Source of the DNA: JAQIBY01 sp034658655
GTDB taxonomy: Bacteria > Bacteroidota > Bacteroidia > Bacteroidales > ML635J-15
Reading direction: 5' to 3'
DNA: 22,741 nucleotides
NCBI GenBank assembly: GCA_034658655.1
Contig: JAYEFQ010000030.1
Span: forward strand, 1 to 22,741
The position numbers and the translations under genes are program-made. The notes under the pieces were generated by a model. The model saw only the letters and a list, made by a program, of their open reading frames with translations. It was not told the origin of the DNA and did not search any database. Below, piece after piece: positions 7,002 to 14,197 of the stretch. Position 1 is the stretch's first letter, and each line of letters opens with the position of its first letter.

Positions 7002-7979
7002 TTAATCGAAAGATTTTCCTGGTATTTTTGAGATGCTGACTAACTTATCATATTGTTCGGCAGTAACATCTAAAATATAATACAACGGATTGATTGTGCT
7101 TCCGTTTTTCCTGATTTCGTAATGAAGATGAGGAGCAGTTGATAAACCTGTGTCTCCTACTGTACCTAATTGTTGTCCTCTCTTAATACGTTGTCCTTTT
7201 TTTACATCGATTGTGTGTAAGTGAGCATAACGCGTTTCAAGTCCATCGTATCCATGATCAATGATAACGAGATTCCCATATCCTCTGCGTGAGCGATTGT
7301 GATCAACTCGAATTACTTTGCCATCACCAGCGGCATAAACAGGGGTGCCTGTTGATGCTGTTAAATCAATTCCGTCGTGCATACGGTAAATTCGAAGAAT
7401 AGGATGAAGTCGCATGCCATAGTAGGAGCCGATACGTGTTAATTCTTTATTATGTATGGGTTGAATTATTGGAAGGGCATTTAATCTGTTTTCACTATTT
7501 TTCAAAACTTCGGAAAGCTCATAATATGAGGATTTTTGAATTGATAGTTTCTTGTCTAGCTTATCAAGTCGTTGAGCAACTTCCATCACTAATTCTGAGC
7601 TTTGGTGTCCTTTTAACTTTGCATAGCGATCTACTCCCCCGTATCCCGAGTTTCGTACTTTACTTGAGATGCTGTCCATTTGGTATATTACACGGTAAAG
7701 CTCATTATCTTGTTGTGCAAGTTGATTCATTTGGGCATTGAAATCATCTATCTTTTGATTGATATGTGTTAAATTTTCAGATAAAAACTCGTTTTCTGTT
7801 TTTAAGCGTTGTTTTTCAGGCGTATCAAAATGCTTATCGTAGATATAAGTAAATGCCGCTGCAAAGATAATCAGGCTTATAAGATATGGCGTAAACTTTG
7901 CCATAATCTGTTTAAAACCAGGTTTTATTTCTTCGTATTTTAGGGTATCAGGGTTAAACCTGTATTTTTTTAATGTCAT
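7002..7979 (-). CDS. M23 family metallopeptidase (LytM-type peptidoglycan hydrolase), membrane-anchored
   Basis: A 325-residue protein likely to cut peptide cross-links of peptidoglycan. A single hydrophobic segment at about 32-46 anchors it in the inner membrane, with a short cytoplasmic N-terminus. Residues about 55-165 are a predicted coiled coil rich in Leu, Gln, Glu and Lys. The LytM domain occupies about 180-300 and has the full catalytic set: H201 and D205 in HDGID, H253 in RYAHLH, and H284 and H286 in APHLHYE. It should therefore be an active zinc enzyme, unlike degenerate EnvC-type regulators. It is the first gene downstream of the promoter at 8040-8070, and an AGGAGG lies about 18 bases upstream of the ATG, too far for a standard ribosome binding site. 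The same plan (short N-terminus, one membrane segment, coiled coil, M23) is common in Bacteroidota. Confidence 0.94.
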   Translation of the reverse strand: MTLKKYRFNPDTLKYEEIKPGFKQIMAKFTPYLISLIIFAAAFTYIYDKHFDTPEKQRLKTENEFLSENLTHINQKIDDFNAQMNQLAQQDNELYRVIYQMDSISSKVRNSGYGGVDRYAKLKGHQSSELVMEVAQRLDKLDKKLSIQKSSYYELSEVLKNSENRLNALPIIQPIHNKELTRIGSYYGMRLHPILRIYRMHDGIDLTASTGTPVYAAGDGKVIRVDHNRSRRGYGNLVIIDHGYDGLETRYAHLHTIDVKKGQRIKRGQQLGTVGDTGLSTAPHLHYEIRKNGSTINPLYYILDVTAEQYDKLVSISKIPGKSFD

Positions 7980-8039
7980 GCTCTTAATTTTATTTCCTCC
8001 TATTAACCAAATAAATAAGCTTTTCTACAACTTAATATG

Positions 8040-8070
8040 CAAAAATACTGAAACTTTATTATCATGCAAA
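8040..8070 (-). promoter_or_regulatory. Near-perfect Bacteroidota promoter of the M23-propeller-DUF1573-aminotransferase run
   Basis: On the minus strand TTTG (8070 to 8067) is followed by exactly 19 bases and then TATTTTTG (8047 to 8040). This fits the sigma-ABfr type consensus TTTG-N19-TAnnTTTG at every defined base. Transcription should start near 8034, giving a leader of about 55 bases before the ATG at 7979. Confidence 0.75.
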
Positions 8071-8085
8071 TTTTCAGGAAAGTTT

Positions 8086-8115
8086 TTAACAATTTTTTCA
8101 ACTTGCGATTGTTAA
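8086..8115. promoter_or_regulatory. Inverted repeat upstream of the M23 promoter; possible operator
   Basis: TTAACAAT (8086-8093) and ATTGTTAA (8108-8115) are exact reverse complements separated by 14 bases. No T-tract follows in either direction, so it is not a convincing terminator of the lipoprotein gene. It lies about 15 bases upstream of the -33 element, where a dimeric regulator could bind. AT-rich context lowers confidence. Confidence 0.35.
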
Positions 8116-8196
8116 TAATATACCAAGAGTCTTTGAGATAAAAGTATTTGTTGTATTTTTTAGATAAATCTGTCAATAAGTTTTTTTAAATCTATA

Positions 8197-9072
8197 TTAA
8201 GGGTTATCTTCAACATATTGAACTTCAAAATATCCATTTTGTAACTCAATGGTTTCTCCGTCGTCATCTATATTGTAGAAGAATGTACCTCGGATAATAT
8301 TTGTTTCCGTATCATGCTCTGCAATTGTACATGATCCGACAGTGGCTGGCATAGGGCTAAGCGATGACTGGTAATTTGCCATAATTGGTCCGTTTACAGG
8401 ATCAATATTGAAAATTCCAGTGGTTTGTCCTTCAGGAATAAATAGTGTGATGCTTTGGAATGAGTCACTGCGGGTTCCTTTAATCTCAATAATACCTTCG
8501 CTAAGAACTGATACCACGCTTGTTGCGGTAAAGTCAGTGCCATCAATATTTGCAGTTAAAATGTTGTTAATTTGAGTCGTGTCAACAGTGTTAATATATT
8601 TATAAGGGACTTTTGTGAACTCACCGTTTGTTACGGTTTTATTTCCTGCATCGTCTTCTTTATAAGCCCTGAAGTTGAAGTTTCCTGAAATTGTGCGATC
8701 ATCTTCGTTGATAGAGCTAATCCTTACTTGTCCTGAGCCTCCGTCATTATAGCTTGTGGAGTAAATTGTTGCATATGCACTCGTATTCGGGATGAGTGTT
8801 CCTTCGTGCATATTGGCGGCGTTCAAAGTGTAAACACCTTTTTCCCCTGCAAAAACAGTGAGTTGTATTGTTTGTCCTTCCGCTGATGTTCCATATACAA
8901 TAATCTGATTTTCAGAAACTCTTGCATTCGGTTCGGGGCAACGCCAAGTAGATCCTTCAACTAGAGCTGTCATTAGCGGACGGTTTACATTTGGATTATC
9001 CTCTTCACATGAATTTAGACCGATGAGAATGCCACCGACCATTAATATTGTAACTATAGTTATTATTTTCAT
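8197..9072 (-). CDS. Lipoprotein with two copies of a DUF6252-like domain
   Basis: The ATG at 9072 gives 291 residues beginning MKIITIVTILMVGG and a lipobox LNSC with the acylated cysteine at about 22. A TTG at 9096 would add eight residues, but it lies inside the -7 element at 9094-9101 and spoils the signal peptide. The mature protein appears to hold two related beta domains. The first begins ALVEGSTWRCPEPN and ends NFRAYKEDDAGNKTVTNGEFTKVPY. The second begins ANIDGTDFTATSVV and ends FFYNIDDDGETIELQNGYFEVQYVE. Both follow the order target strand, G-x-x-I-x-I-x-G, FxxxGxYxL and a final GxFx(V/K)xY strand, as in DUF6252-type Bacteroidota lipoproteins. That family name is from memory and unproven. 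A surface or periplasmic binding role is possible; the ligand is unknown. Confidence 0.82.
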   Translation of the reverse strand: MKIITIVTILMVGGILIGLNSCEEDNPNVNRPLMTALVEGSTWRCPEPNARVSENQIIVYGTSAEGQTIQLTVFAGEKGVYTLNAANMHEGTLIPNTSAYATIYSTSYNDGGSGQVRISSINEDDRTISGNFNFRAYKEDDAGNKTVTNGEFTKVPYKYINTVDTTQINNILTANIDGTDFTATSVVSVLSEGIIEIKGTRSDSFQSITLFIPEGQTTGIFNIDPVNGPIMANYQSSLSPMPATVGSCTIAEHDTETNIIRGTFFYNIDDDGETIELQNGYFEVQYVEDNP

Positions 9073-9093
9073 ATGCTTTTGTTTATCAATATG

Positions 9094-9101
9094 CAAATCT
9101 A
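9094..9101 (-). promoter_or_regulatory. -7 element of the lipoprotein gene
   Basis: On the minus strand the sequence is TAGATTTG, an exact TAnnTTTG. No good TTTG is found about 19 bases upstream. Transcription would start near 9088, giving a leader of about 16 bases to the ATG at 9072 and excluding the TTG at 9096 as start. Confidence 0.45.
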
Positions 9102-9152
9102 CTAAAAATAAGACTAATTTTAATGTTGATTGGTTGCCTGTCTGTTCTTATT

Positions 9153-10016
9153 TTACGGATTGTGCTTAATAATTTGATCTAATGCCTCGTCTATTTGATC
9201 ATATTCATATTTGTAACCTGCTTGTAATAGCTGTTTTGGAATCACAATTGGATTATTAATTACTGTCATTATTCCTTTCCCAAATAGAAGTTTTAAAGCA
9301 AAAACTGGTATGGTAAAGCGTGCTTTTTTATTTGTTGCATTTGCCAATGCATGCGTAAATTCTTCATTCGTGATGATATGTGGTGCTACCAAATTGTAAA
9401 TTCCTTGATAATTCTCATTGCTCACTGCTTCGTCGTAAAAGCGTATTAGGTCAAGAATATGGATGAAAGGCATGGCATATTCTCCATGTCCGATTTTTCC
9501 ACCGAGCCTGAGTTTAAATATTGGGAGTAATTGTTTAATAATTCCACCTTCTCTTCCTAGAATAACCCCTAATCTCGTTATTATTGTTCTTGTGTATTCT
9601 TGATTTATTTGTAGCATTGGAGCTTCCCATGCAAGACAAATGTCTCCAAGGAAATTTGTCGCAAAATCTTCGCTGCTTTCATCGTGGTAATGAATGTTGT
9701 TGTATATGCCTATTGCTGAAGTGCTGATAAAAGTGGAAGGTGGCTTGTCCATTTTATTAATGGCTTCAACAATGTTTTGTGTTGTAATGGCACGACTTTC
9801 ATAAATTTTACGTTTATTCTTTGCTGTCCAGAGTTTTGTGATGGGATAGCCTGCCAGATGAATGATAACATCTACGCCTTGTAACTGCTTAAGTATCGCA
9901 TTTTTGTCGTAAAGAATTTCTCGTGGAACACTTATAATTTTCATTCCTTTCTTAACAAAATATGCCTTAAGGTTTCGTCCAATAAACCCTGTTGAGCCTG
10001 TAATTGCAATTATCAT
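9153..10016 (-). CDS. TIGR01777-type NAD-dependent epimerase/dehydratase family protein
   Basis: A 287-residue extended short-chain dehydrogenase-like protein of the YfcH group. The Rossmann nucleotide motif GSTGFIG is at 7-13. VDVIIHLAGYPI, the strand STSAIGIY, RLGVILGREGGIIKQLLPIFKLRLGG and PFIHILDLIRF follow in the usual order of this family. The C-terminal VIPKQLLQAGYKYEYDQIDEALDQI matches the DUF1731 tail. The catalytic YxxxK of true epimerases is not evident, which is normal here. The physiological substrate of these proteins is not known. Its ATG overlaps the dacA stop by four bases (10013-10016), so translation is probably coupled to the c-di-AMP cyclase. I do not assign a symbol. Confidence 0.88.
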   Translation of the reverse strand: MIIAITGSTGFIGRNLKAYFVKKGMKIISVPREILYDKNAILKQLQGVDVIIHLAGYPITKLWTAKNKRKIYESRAITTQNIVEAINKMDKPPSTFISTSAIGIYNNIHYHDESSEDFATNFLGDICLAWEAPMLQINQEYTRTIITRLGVILGREGGIIKQLLPIFKLRLGGKIGHGEYAMPFIHILDLIRFYDEAVSNENYQGIYNLVAPHIITNEEFTHALANATNKKARFTIPVFALKLLFGKGIMTVINNPIVIPKQLLQAGYKYEYDQIDEALDQIIKHNP

Positions 10017-10792
10017 TGTCCAACCTCCTTGGTCAAAAATAGTTTTAGCCTATTCTGGCTGTTTATTTTATATATTTTACCTTCTTTAGATACGGAAATT
10101 TTTCCAGTTTCTTCTGAAATTATGATAACAATTGTATCTGTATTTTCAGTCATGCCAATTGCAGCCCGATGTCTTAGTCCTAAATCCTGCGGTATATCAG
10201 GATTGTTCGATACCGGAAGTACAGAGCCTGCGGCTTTAATTTTATCATTTACAATAATAATAGCACCATCGTGTAATGGTGAGTTTTTAAAAAAAATATT
10301 GGCAATTAAGCGTTCTGATATATCTGCATTTATTGCTTCACCGGTAGCAATATAGGTTTTTAACTCGGAGCCTTTGCTAATCACAATTAATCCCCCATCA
10401 TAATTGTTCGCAAGTCGTTCTGATGCACTTATAATTTTATCAATTTCACTTTTACTAACCGGTGTTGAACTGCGAAATATTTTTAAAAACGGTATCTGTT
10501 GATTGATGAAGTTCCGATTTCCTAGCATCAATAAAAATCGACGAATTTCTTGTTGAAAAACAATTAATAACGCGATAACACCAACTCCAATAATTTGTCC
10601 CAGAATTGATCCCAATAAAGCCATATTCATCGCTTTTACAAGCAGCCAAAATAAGTAAATTGAAAAAACTCCAATAAATATCCGGATTGCCACAGTTCCG
10701 CGAATCAGCATGTAAAGCTGATACAGCAGAAAAGCCACAAGAAAGATATCCAGAATATCTAAAATTCGAACGGTAATAAATCCTGTTGTCAT
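10013..10792 (-). CDS. dacA: Membrane diadenylate cyclase (CdaA/DacA type)
   Basis: This enzyme makes the second messenger c-di-AMP from two ATP. The 259 residues begin with three predicted membrane helices (about 14-30, 36-53 and 60-79). The DAC domain follows at about 115-235. It shows both signature motifs: DGA at 175-177 (SPLHDGAIIIVND) and RHR at 207-209 (LGLRHRAAIG). Length and layout match CdaA. It lies downstream of folP with a 149-base gap that contains a strong palindrome (10883-10927), and it overlaps the following epimerase gene by four bases. Linkage of dacA to folP is known in Bacteroidota, while Firmicutes link cdaA to cdaR and glmM. No CdaR-like gene is visible here. Confidence 0.94.
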   Translation of the reverse strand: MTTGFITVRILDILDIFLVAFLLYQLYMLIRGTVAIRIFIGVFSIYLFWLLVKAMNMALLGSILGQIIGVGVIALLIVFQQEIRRFLLMLGNRNFINQQIPFLKIFRSSTPVSKSEIDKIISASERLANNYDGGLIVISKGSELKTYIATGEAINADISERLIANIFFKNSPLHDGAIIIVNDKIKAAGSVLPVSNNPDIPQDLGLRHRAAIGMTENTDTIVIIISEETGKISVSKEGKIYKINSQNRLKLFLTKEVGQ

Positions 10793-10882
10793 AATTATGG
10801 CGAAGTTAAGAAAAAGCTTTTAAAAATCAAGTAAAAGGAGTTTATAAAGTTCATAAAGGATAACGTTGAAAGTGCAAACGAG

Positions 10883-10927
10883 GGCATAGTAGAAACACAC
10901 GGCCGTGTGTTTATGCTTGGCTATGCC
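10883..10927. repeat. Perfect 20-base palindrome within a longer hairpin
   Basis: AAACACACGG (10893-10902) is followed directly by its exact reverse complement CCGTGTGTTT (10903-10912). Outside it GGCATAG (10883-10889) pairs with CTATGCC (10921-10927) across a 3/8 internal loop. It lies between folP and dacA and has no T-tract on either side, so it is not a standard terminator. The GGCC centre and the flanking GTAG (10889-10892) recall interspersed GTAG...GGCC...CTAC palindromes seen in several bacterial phyla; that link is from memory. Confidence 0.75.
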
Positions 10928-10941
10928 GTGATAACCTGTAG

Positions 10942-11802
10942 CTACCATTCTGTATTCACCTGAGATTTGGTTAACTCTGATAATAATATCGTTTCTTTGG
11001 CTGCCTTTACGTCGTGAACTCGTAGTAATTGACAGCCTTTTGACAAAGCAATGCTGTTTAATACGGTTGTTCCGTTCAAACTTTCTGCTGCTGTTGTTTC
11101 TAATGTTTTGTATATCATGCCTTTTCTGGAAAATCCGCATAATATTGGGCGCTCAAATATGTGAAATCTGTCGAGATAGTTCAGCATCATGTAGTTGGCC
11201 TTAATTGTTTTACCGAAACCAAATCCTGGGTCAATTATTATATCGTGAACGCCTGCCTGATGAAGTTCATATAGCTTACGATGAAAATATGTCATGACTT
11301 CTTTGAGTACATTTTTTTCAAGCGGGTTGTCCTGCATCGTATCTGGCTTGCCTGCCATGTGCATTAATACGTAAGGGCGTTGAATTTCTGCTATCAAATT
11401 CGGCATTTCAGGATCAAAGGTTCCTCCCGAGATGTCATTAATCATGTCCACATTAAAGTTTTCAACGGATTTTCTGACAATTTCTGTTCGGTAGGTATCG
11501 ATGCTTATAGGGATTTTTGTCTCAATATCTCGAATACATTCTAAGCCTTTTTTTAATCTTTCCCATTCTTCATTTTCCGATATTTCGGTTGAGCCAGGGC
11601 GCGATGACATGCCGCCAACATCAATAATATCAACACCTTCTGATATCATCTGTGAGACTCGTGCTTTTATTTTGCCATCTGTAAGATACTTTCCTCCGTC
11701 GTAAAACGAATCGGGGGTTAGGTTTAATATGCCCATGATTATTGGTTTATCAAGCGCAAAAATTTGTCCGTTTATGTTGATAGTATGGTTTTGTCTAAAC
11801 AT
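10942..11802 (-). CDS. folP: Dihydropteroate synthase
   Basis: This enzyme joins p-aminobenzoate to the pterin pyrophosphate in folate synthesis and is the sulfonamide target. The 286 residues form the usual TIM barrel. Family signatures are ILNLTPDSFYDGG at 25-37, DVGGMSSRPGS at 61-71, NDISGG at 122-127, MHMAGKPDTMQ at 147-157, DPGFGFGKT at 191-199 and the late SRKG (225-228) and RVHDV (261-265). All pterin- and phosphate-binding residues look intact. Its start is divergent from tmk with only 51 bases between them, and the leader contains TAATTTTG on the minus strand. It is the first gene of the folP, dacA, epimerase group. Confidence 0.96.
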   Translation of the reverse strand: MFRQNHTININGQIFALDKPIIMGILNLTPDSFYDGGKYLTDGKIKARVSQMISEGVDIIDVGGMSSRPGSTEISENEEWERLKKGLECIRDIETKIPISIDTYRTEIVRKSVENFNVDMINDISGGTFDPEMPNLIAEIQRPYVLMHMAGKPDTMQDNPLEKNVLKEVMTYFHRKLYELHQAGVHDIIIDPGFGFGKTIKANYMMLNYLDRFHIFERPILCGFSRKGMIYKTLETTAAESLNGTTVLNSIALSKGCQLLRVHDVKAAKETILLSELTKSQVNTEW

Positions 11803-11827
11803 TTTTTTTCAGCATCTTTGTTGAGTG

Positions 11828-11859
11828 CAAAATTAATATAATTCTAATAGCATATGAAA
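11828..11859 (-). promoter_or_regulatory. Probable folP promoter in the divergent folP-tmk spacer
   Basis: On the minus strand TAATTTTG (11835 to 11828) matches TAnnTTTG. TTTC (11859 to 11856), one base off TTTG, lies 20 bases upstream. The predicted start near 11822 gives a 20-base leader. The -33 part overlaps the first codons of tmk, so the two directions may interfere. Confidence 0.5.
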
Positions 11860-12543
11860 TTCTTGGTTATCGAAGGTCTTGACGGCTCTGGCAAGTCAAC
11901 TCAAGTAAGAATGCTTAGGCAGTATCTTGAAAATGAGGGTGTTAATTATGAGTACTTGCATTTCCCAAGTACTGTCTCTCCTGTTTATGGGGATTTAATA
12001 GCACGATTTTTACGAGGAGATCTTGGGAAAATTGACGAAGTCCATCCTTACTTAGTGGCTTTGTTGTTTGCCGGTGACAGACATGATGCAGCAAAAACTA
12101 TTGAGGCTTGGAAAGCTGAAAATAAGCTGGTTTTAGTTGATCGTTATGTGTATTCAAATATTGCCTATCAATGTGCTAAACTTGAGAGTGAAAAAGCGCA
12201 GTTGGAGTTAATGGAGTGGATATTAAAAACTGAATATGACTATTTTAAGATTCCCAAACCCAACATTAATCTCTTTTTGAAAGTTCCACTTGAATTTGTT
12301 GAAAGCAGATTGACACAACAACGCCAAGGCAATGACAGGTTATATTTGCAGGGGAAAGGCGATATTCATGAGGCAGATATCCAATTTCAGAAAAAAGTGC
12401 GTGCCGTTTATGAACTTGCTATGAAAACGCATGATGATATTACTGCGGTTAATTGTACAAACGAAACTGGTGAAATGGCGAGTGCAAAAGAAATTTTTTT
12501 AAGAATTAAAGCCATTTTATTAAAAAACGGGATTTTTGAATAA
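11854..12543 (+). CDS. tmk: Thymidylate kinase
   Basis: This kinase phosphorylates dTMP to dTDP. The P-loop EGLDGSGKST is at 7-16, with K14 binding phosphate. FAGDRHD at 72-78 and the DRY motif at 96-98 (VDRYVYSNIAYQ) bind the nucleotide base. The lid region at about 148-172 (ESRLTQQRQGNDRLYLQGKGD) is longer than in the E. coli enzyme and accounts for part of the total of 229 residues, against about 210. The start ATG at 11854 is the only sensible one, since the P-loop follows at once. A possible promoter on this strand is TTTG at 11817-11820 with a poor -7, so I do not list it. The gene is first in a rightward run but is separated from the next by 67 bases and a -7 element. Confidence 0.93.
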   Translation: MKFLVIEGLDGSGKSTQVRMLRQYLENEGVNYEYLHFPSTVSPVYGDLIARFLRGDLGKIDEVHPYLVALLFAGDRHDAAKTIEAWKAENKLVLVDRYVYSNIAYQCAKLESEKAQLELMEWILKTEYDYFKIPKPNINLFLKVPLEFVESRLTQQRQGNDRLYLQGKGDIHEADIQFQKKVRAVYELAMKTHDDITAVNCTNETGEMASAKEIFLRIKAILLKNGIFE

Positions 12544-12581
12544 TATTGTCATATATCATGAAGTTATTATAAAGCAATTTA

Positions 12582-12589
12582 TAAATTTG
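12582..12589 (+). promoter_or_regulatory. -7 element of the BT_3928-like / tpiA / prmA run
   Basis: TAAATTTG matches TAnnTTTG exactly; no TTTG lies about 19 bases upstream. Transcription from here would start near 12595, 16 bases before the ATG at 12611. It supports that ATG over the TTG at 12536. Confidence 0.4.
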
Positions 12590-12610
12590 AAGCAAAAAAA
12601 TAGGATAATT

Positions 12611-14197
12611 ATGAAGTGGATAAGTAATTTTTTTCGAATTGTTATAGGGATAGTATTTGTGTTTTCAGGATTTGTCAAAGTTGTTGACCCCCTTGGAGTA
12701 CAATATAAATTTGTGGATTATTTTTTGGCAATGGGGCTTGATTTCCTGCAGCCGATGGCTTTAACATTTGGGCTGCTTCTCTCCATCGCTGAGTTAATGA
12801 TTGGTATTTCCTTGCTTTTTAACTTAAAACCAAAACTTGGTGCATGGGGAACGCTTTTGTTTATGGCTGTGTTTTTACCCTTGACTTTATGGATAGCTAT
12901 TGCAAATCCGGTGCATGATTGTGGGTGTTTTGGTGATGCTTTAGTTATTTCTAATTGGGCAACCTTATGGAAAAATGTGGTCATTATGTTTATGACAATT
13001 ATTGTATTTTTACAGCGAAGAAAATTCAAGTCAACCCTGCCATCTGCGGTGCAATGGGCGAGTCTAATAGTCGTAGCCGGAGTAGTCATTTCGATTGGCG
13101 CTTATTCGGTAAAGCATTTGCCAGTACTGGATTTTAGACCATATCGTATCGGTGAAAATATCCGTGAAGGAATGAATGTGCCTGAATCTGAAAAAGATAA
13201 TGTGCCTGAATATGAAATTACGTTAATTTATGAAAATATTGAAACTGGCGAAACCCGTGAATTCGTTGTGGATGAACTTCCTGACGAAAATACTTGGGAA
13301 TGGAAAGAGACCAAAAATAAGCTAAAAAAAGAAGGGTATGTGCCACCGATTCATGACTTTAGTATTACAACGGTGCCGATAAATCGGGAGACAGAGGTAG
13401 TGCATGAGTTAATTGACCCAGCAAGTTTATACGAAGTGAAATTTGTGTTTGAAATTGCTGGTGATACACAGGAATTTTTTATTGATGAATTGCCAAATGA
13501 AAATTGGACTTTTGTTGAATTGCATAGCGATAAACATATCCTTCCTGAAAATATCGGATTAATTTATGAGCAAGACGAGGAAACATTCGAATTTACATTG
13601 TTTGACCTGCCTGATGATTCTTGGATGTTTATTGATGCAATTTATTACAATGAAAATTCTAGTATAACAGAAACTGATATTGAAAAATATCCTGAAGATA
13701 TTACCGATATTATCCTTGCCGATGAGGGGTGTTCTTTTTTACTTGTTGCTTATGATTTGAAAAAAATATCATTGAAACATAATAATCGCATTAATGAATT
13801 GTACGATTATACATTGGCTAATGATATTAAATTCTATTGTTTGACTGCATCAACAGAGTCGGATATTCATGATTACATTGAGAAAACAGATGCAAATTAC
13901 GATTTCTTCAATACGGATCCTATTACCTTAAAAACCATTGTACGTTCAAACCCCGGACTAGTATTAATAAAACATGGTACTGTGTTGGATAAATGGCATG
14001 TGAATGATATTCCAAACATAGCATACCTAGAAGAACAACTTATGGCTCATTCAATTGAAAAACAAGTGGAAAGAGGAAATAAATACTACGTGCTTACTTT
14101 GATATTTGCTTTGTTTTTTGGATTTACCGCTTTGTTTTTATTAATTCAATATTTATTACGTAAACGCATAATTGTAAATAGAGATACATGGAACTAA
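12611..14197 (+). CDS. BT_3928-like membrane protein: DoxX/MauE-type domain, three periplasmic modules, possible thioredoxin-like domain
   Basis: The ATG at 12611 gives 528 residues; a TTG at 12536 would add 25 residues before the first membrane helix and is rejected. Residues 1-165 hold about five hydrophobic helices of DoxX/MauE type, including FVFSGFVKVVDPLG and the DCGCFGD motif at 103-109 (C104, C106). Residues 201-342 contain three copies of a short module, each with Y/F-E, then FxxDELP, then W-x-F. Residues about 366-480 look like a degenerate thioredoxin fold: LVAYDLKK, a strand IKFYCLTAS, and the SNPGLVLIKHGTVLDKWH end with the cis-proline position but no CXXC. A last membrane helix lies at about 502-520. 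The stop overlaps tpiA by 10 bases. Synteny with tpiA is typical of Bacteroidota. Function is unknown; a redox role is inference. Confidence 0.85.
   Translation: MKWISNFFRIVIGIVFVFSGFVKVVDPLGVQYKFVDYFLAMGLDFLQPMALTFGLLLSIAELMIGISLLFNLKPKLGAWGTLLFMAVFLPLTLWIAIANPVHDCGCFGDALVISNWATLWKNVVIMFMTIIVFLQRRKFKSTLPSAVQWASLIVVAGVVISIGAYSVKHLPVLDFRPYRIGENIREGMNVPESEKDNVPEYEITLIYENIETGETREFVVDELPDENTWEWKETKNKLKKEGYVPPIHDFSITTVPINRETEVVHELIDPASLYEVKFVFEIAGDTQEFFIDELPNENWTFVELHSDKHILPENIGLIYEQDEETFEFTLFDLPDDSWMFIDAIYYNENSSITETDIEKYPEDITDIILADEGCSFLLVAYDLKKISLKHNNRINELYDYTLANDIKFYCLTASTESDIHDYIEKTDANYDFFNTDPITLKTIVRSNPGLVLIKHGTVLDKWHVNDIPNIAYLEEQLMAHSIEKQVERGNKYYVLTLIFALFFGFTALFLLIQYLLRKRIIVNRDTWN
13211..13636 (+). 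repeat. Three tandem protein modules inside the BT_3928-like gene
   Basis: Module 1 covers 13211-13306 (residues 201-232), module 2 13430-13519 (274-303) and module 3 13553-13636 (315-342). Each has a strand with Y/F-E, then E-F-x-x-[DF]-x-L-P-[DN], then W-x-[FW]. The DNA copies are diverged, so the duplications are old. Confidence 0.6.

Noticed and set aside
8086..8115. Inverted repeat as a rho-independent terminator of the lipoprotein gene
   Set aside because: The stem is AT-only apart from one C-G pair, the loop is 14 bases and no T-tract follows in the minus direction.
10820..11140. Minus-strand open frame of 106 codons across the folP 3' end
   Set aside because: It runs in a different frame through the conserved folP C-terminus and the palindrome; its composition is unlike a real protein.
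12536..12610. TTG start extending the BT_3928-like protein by 25 residues
   Set aside because: It overlaps the end of tmk, precedes the -7 element at 12582-12589, and adds a segment not expected before the first membrane helix.
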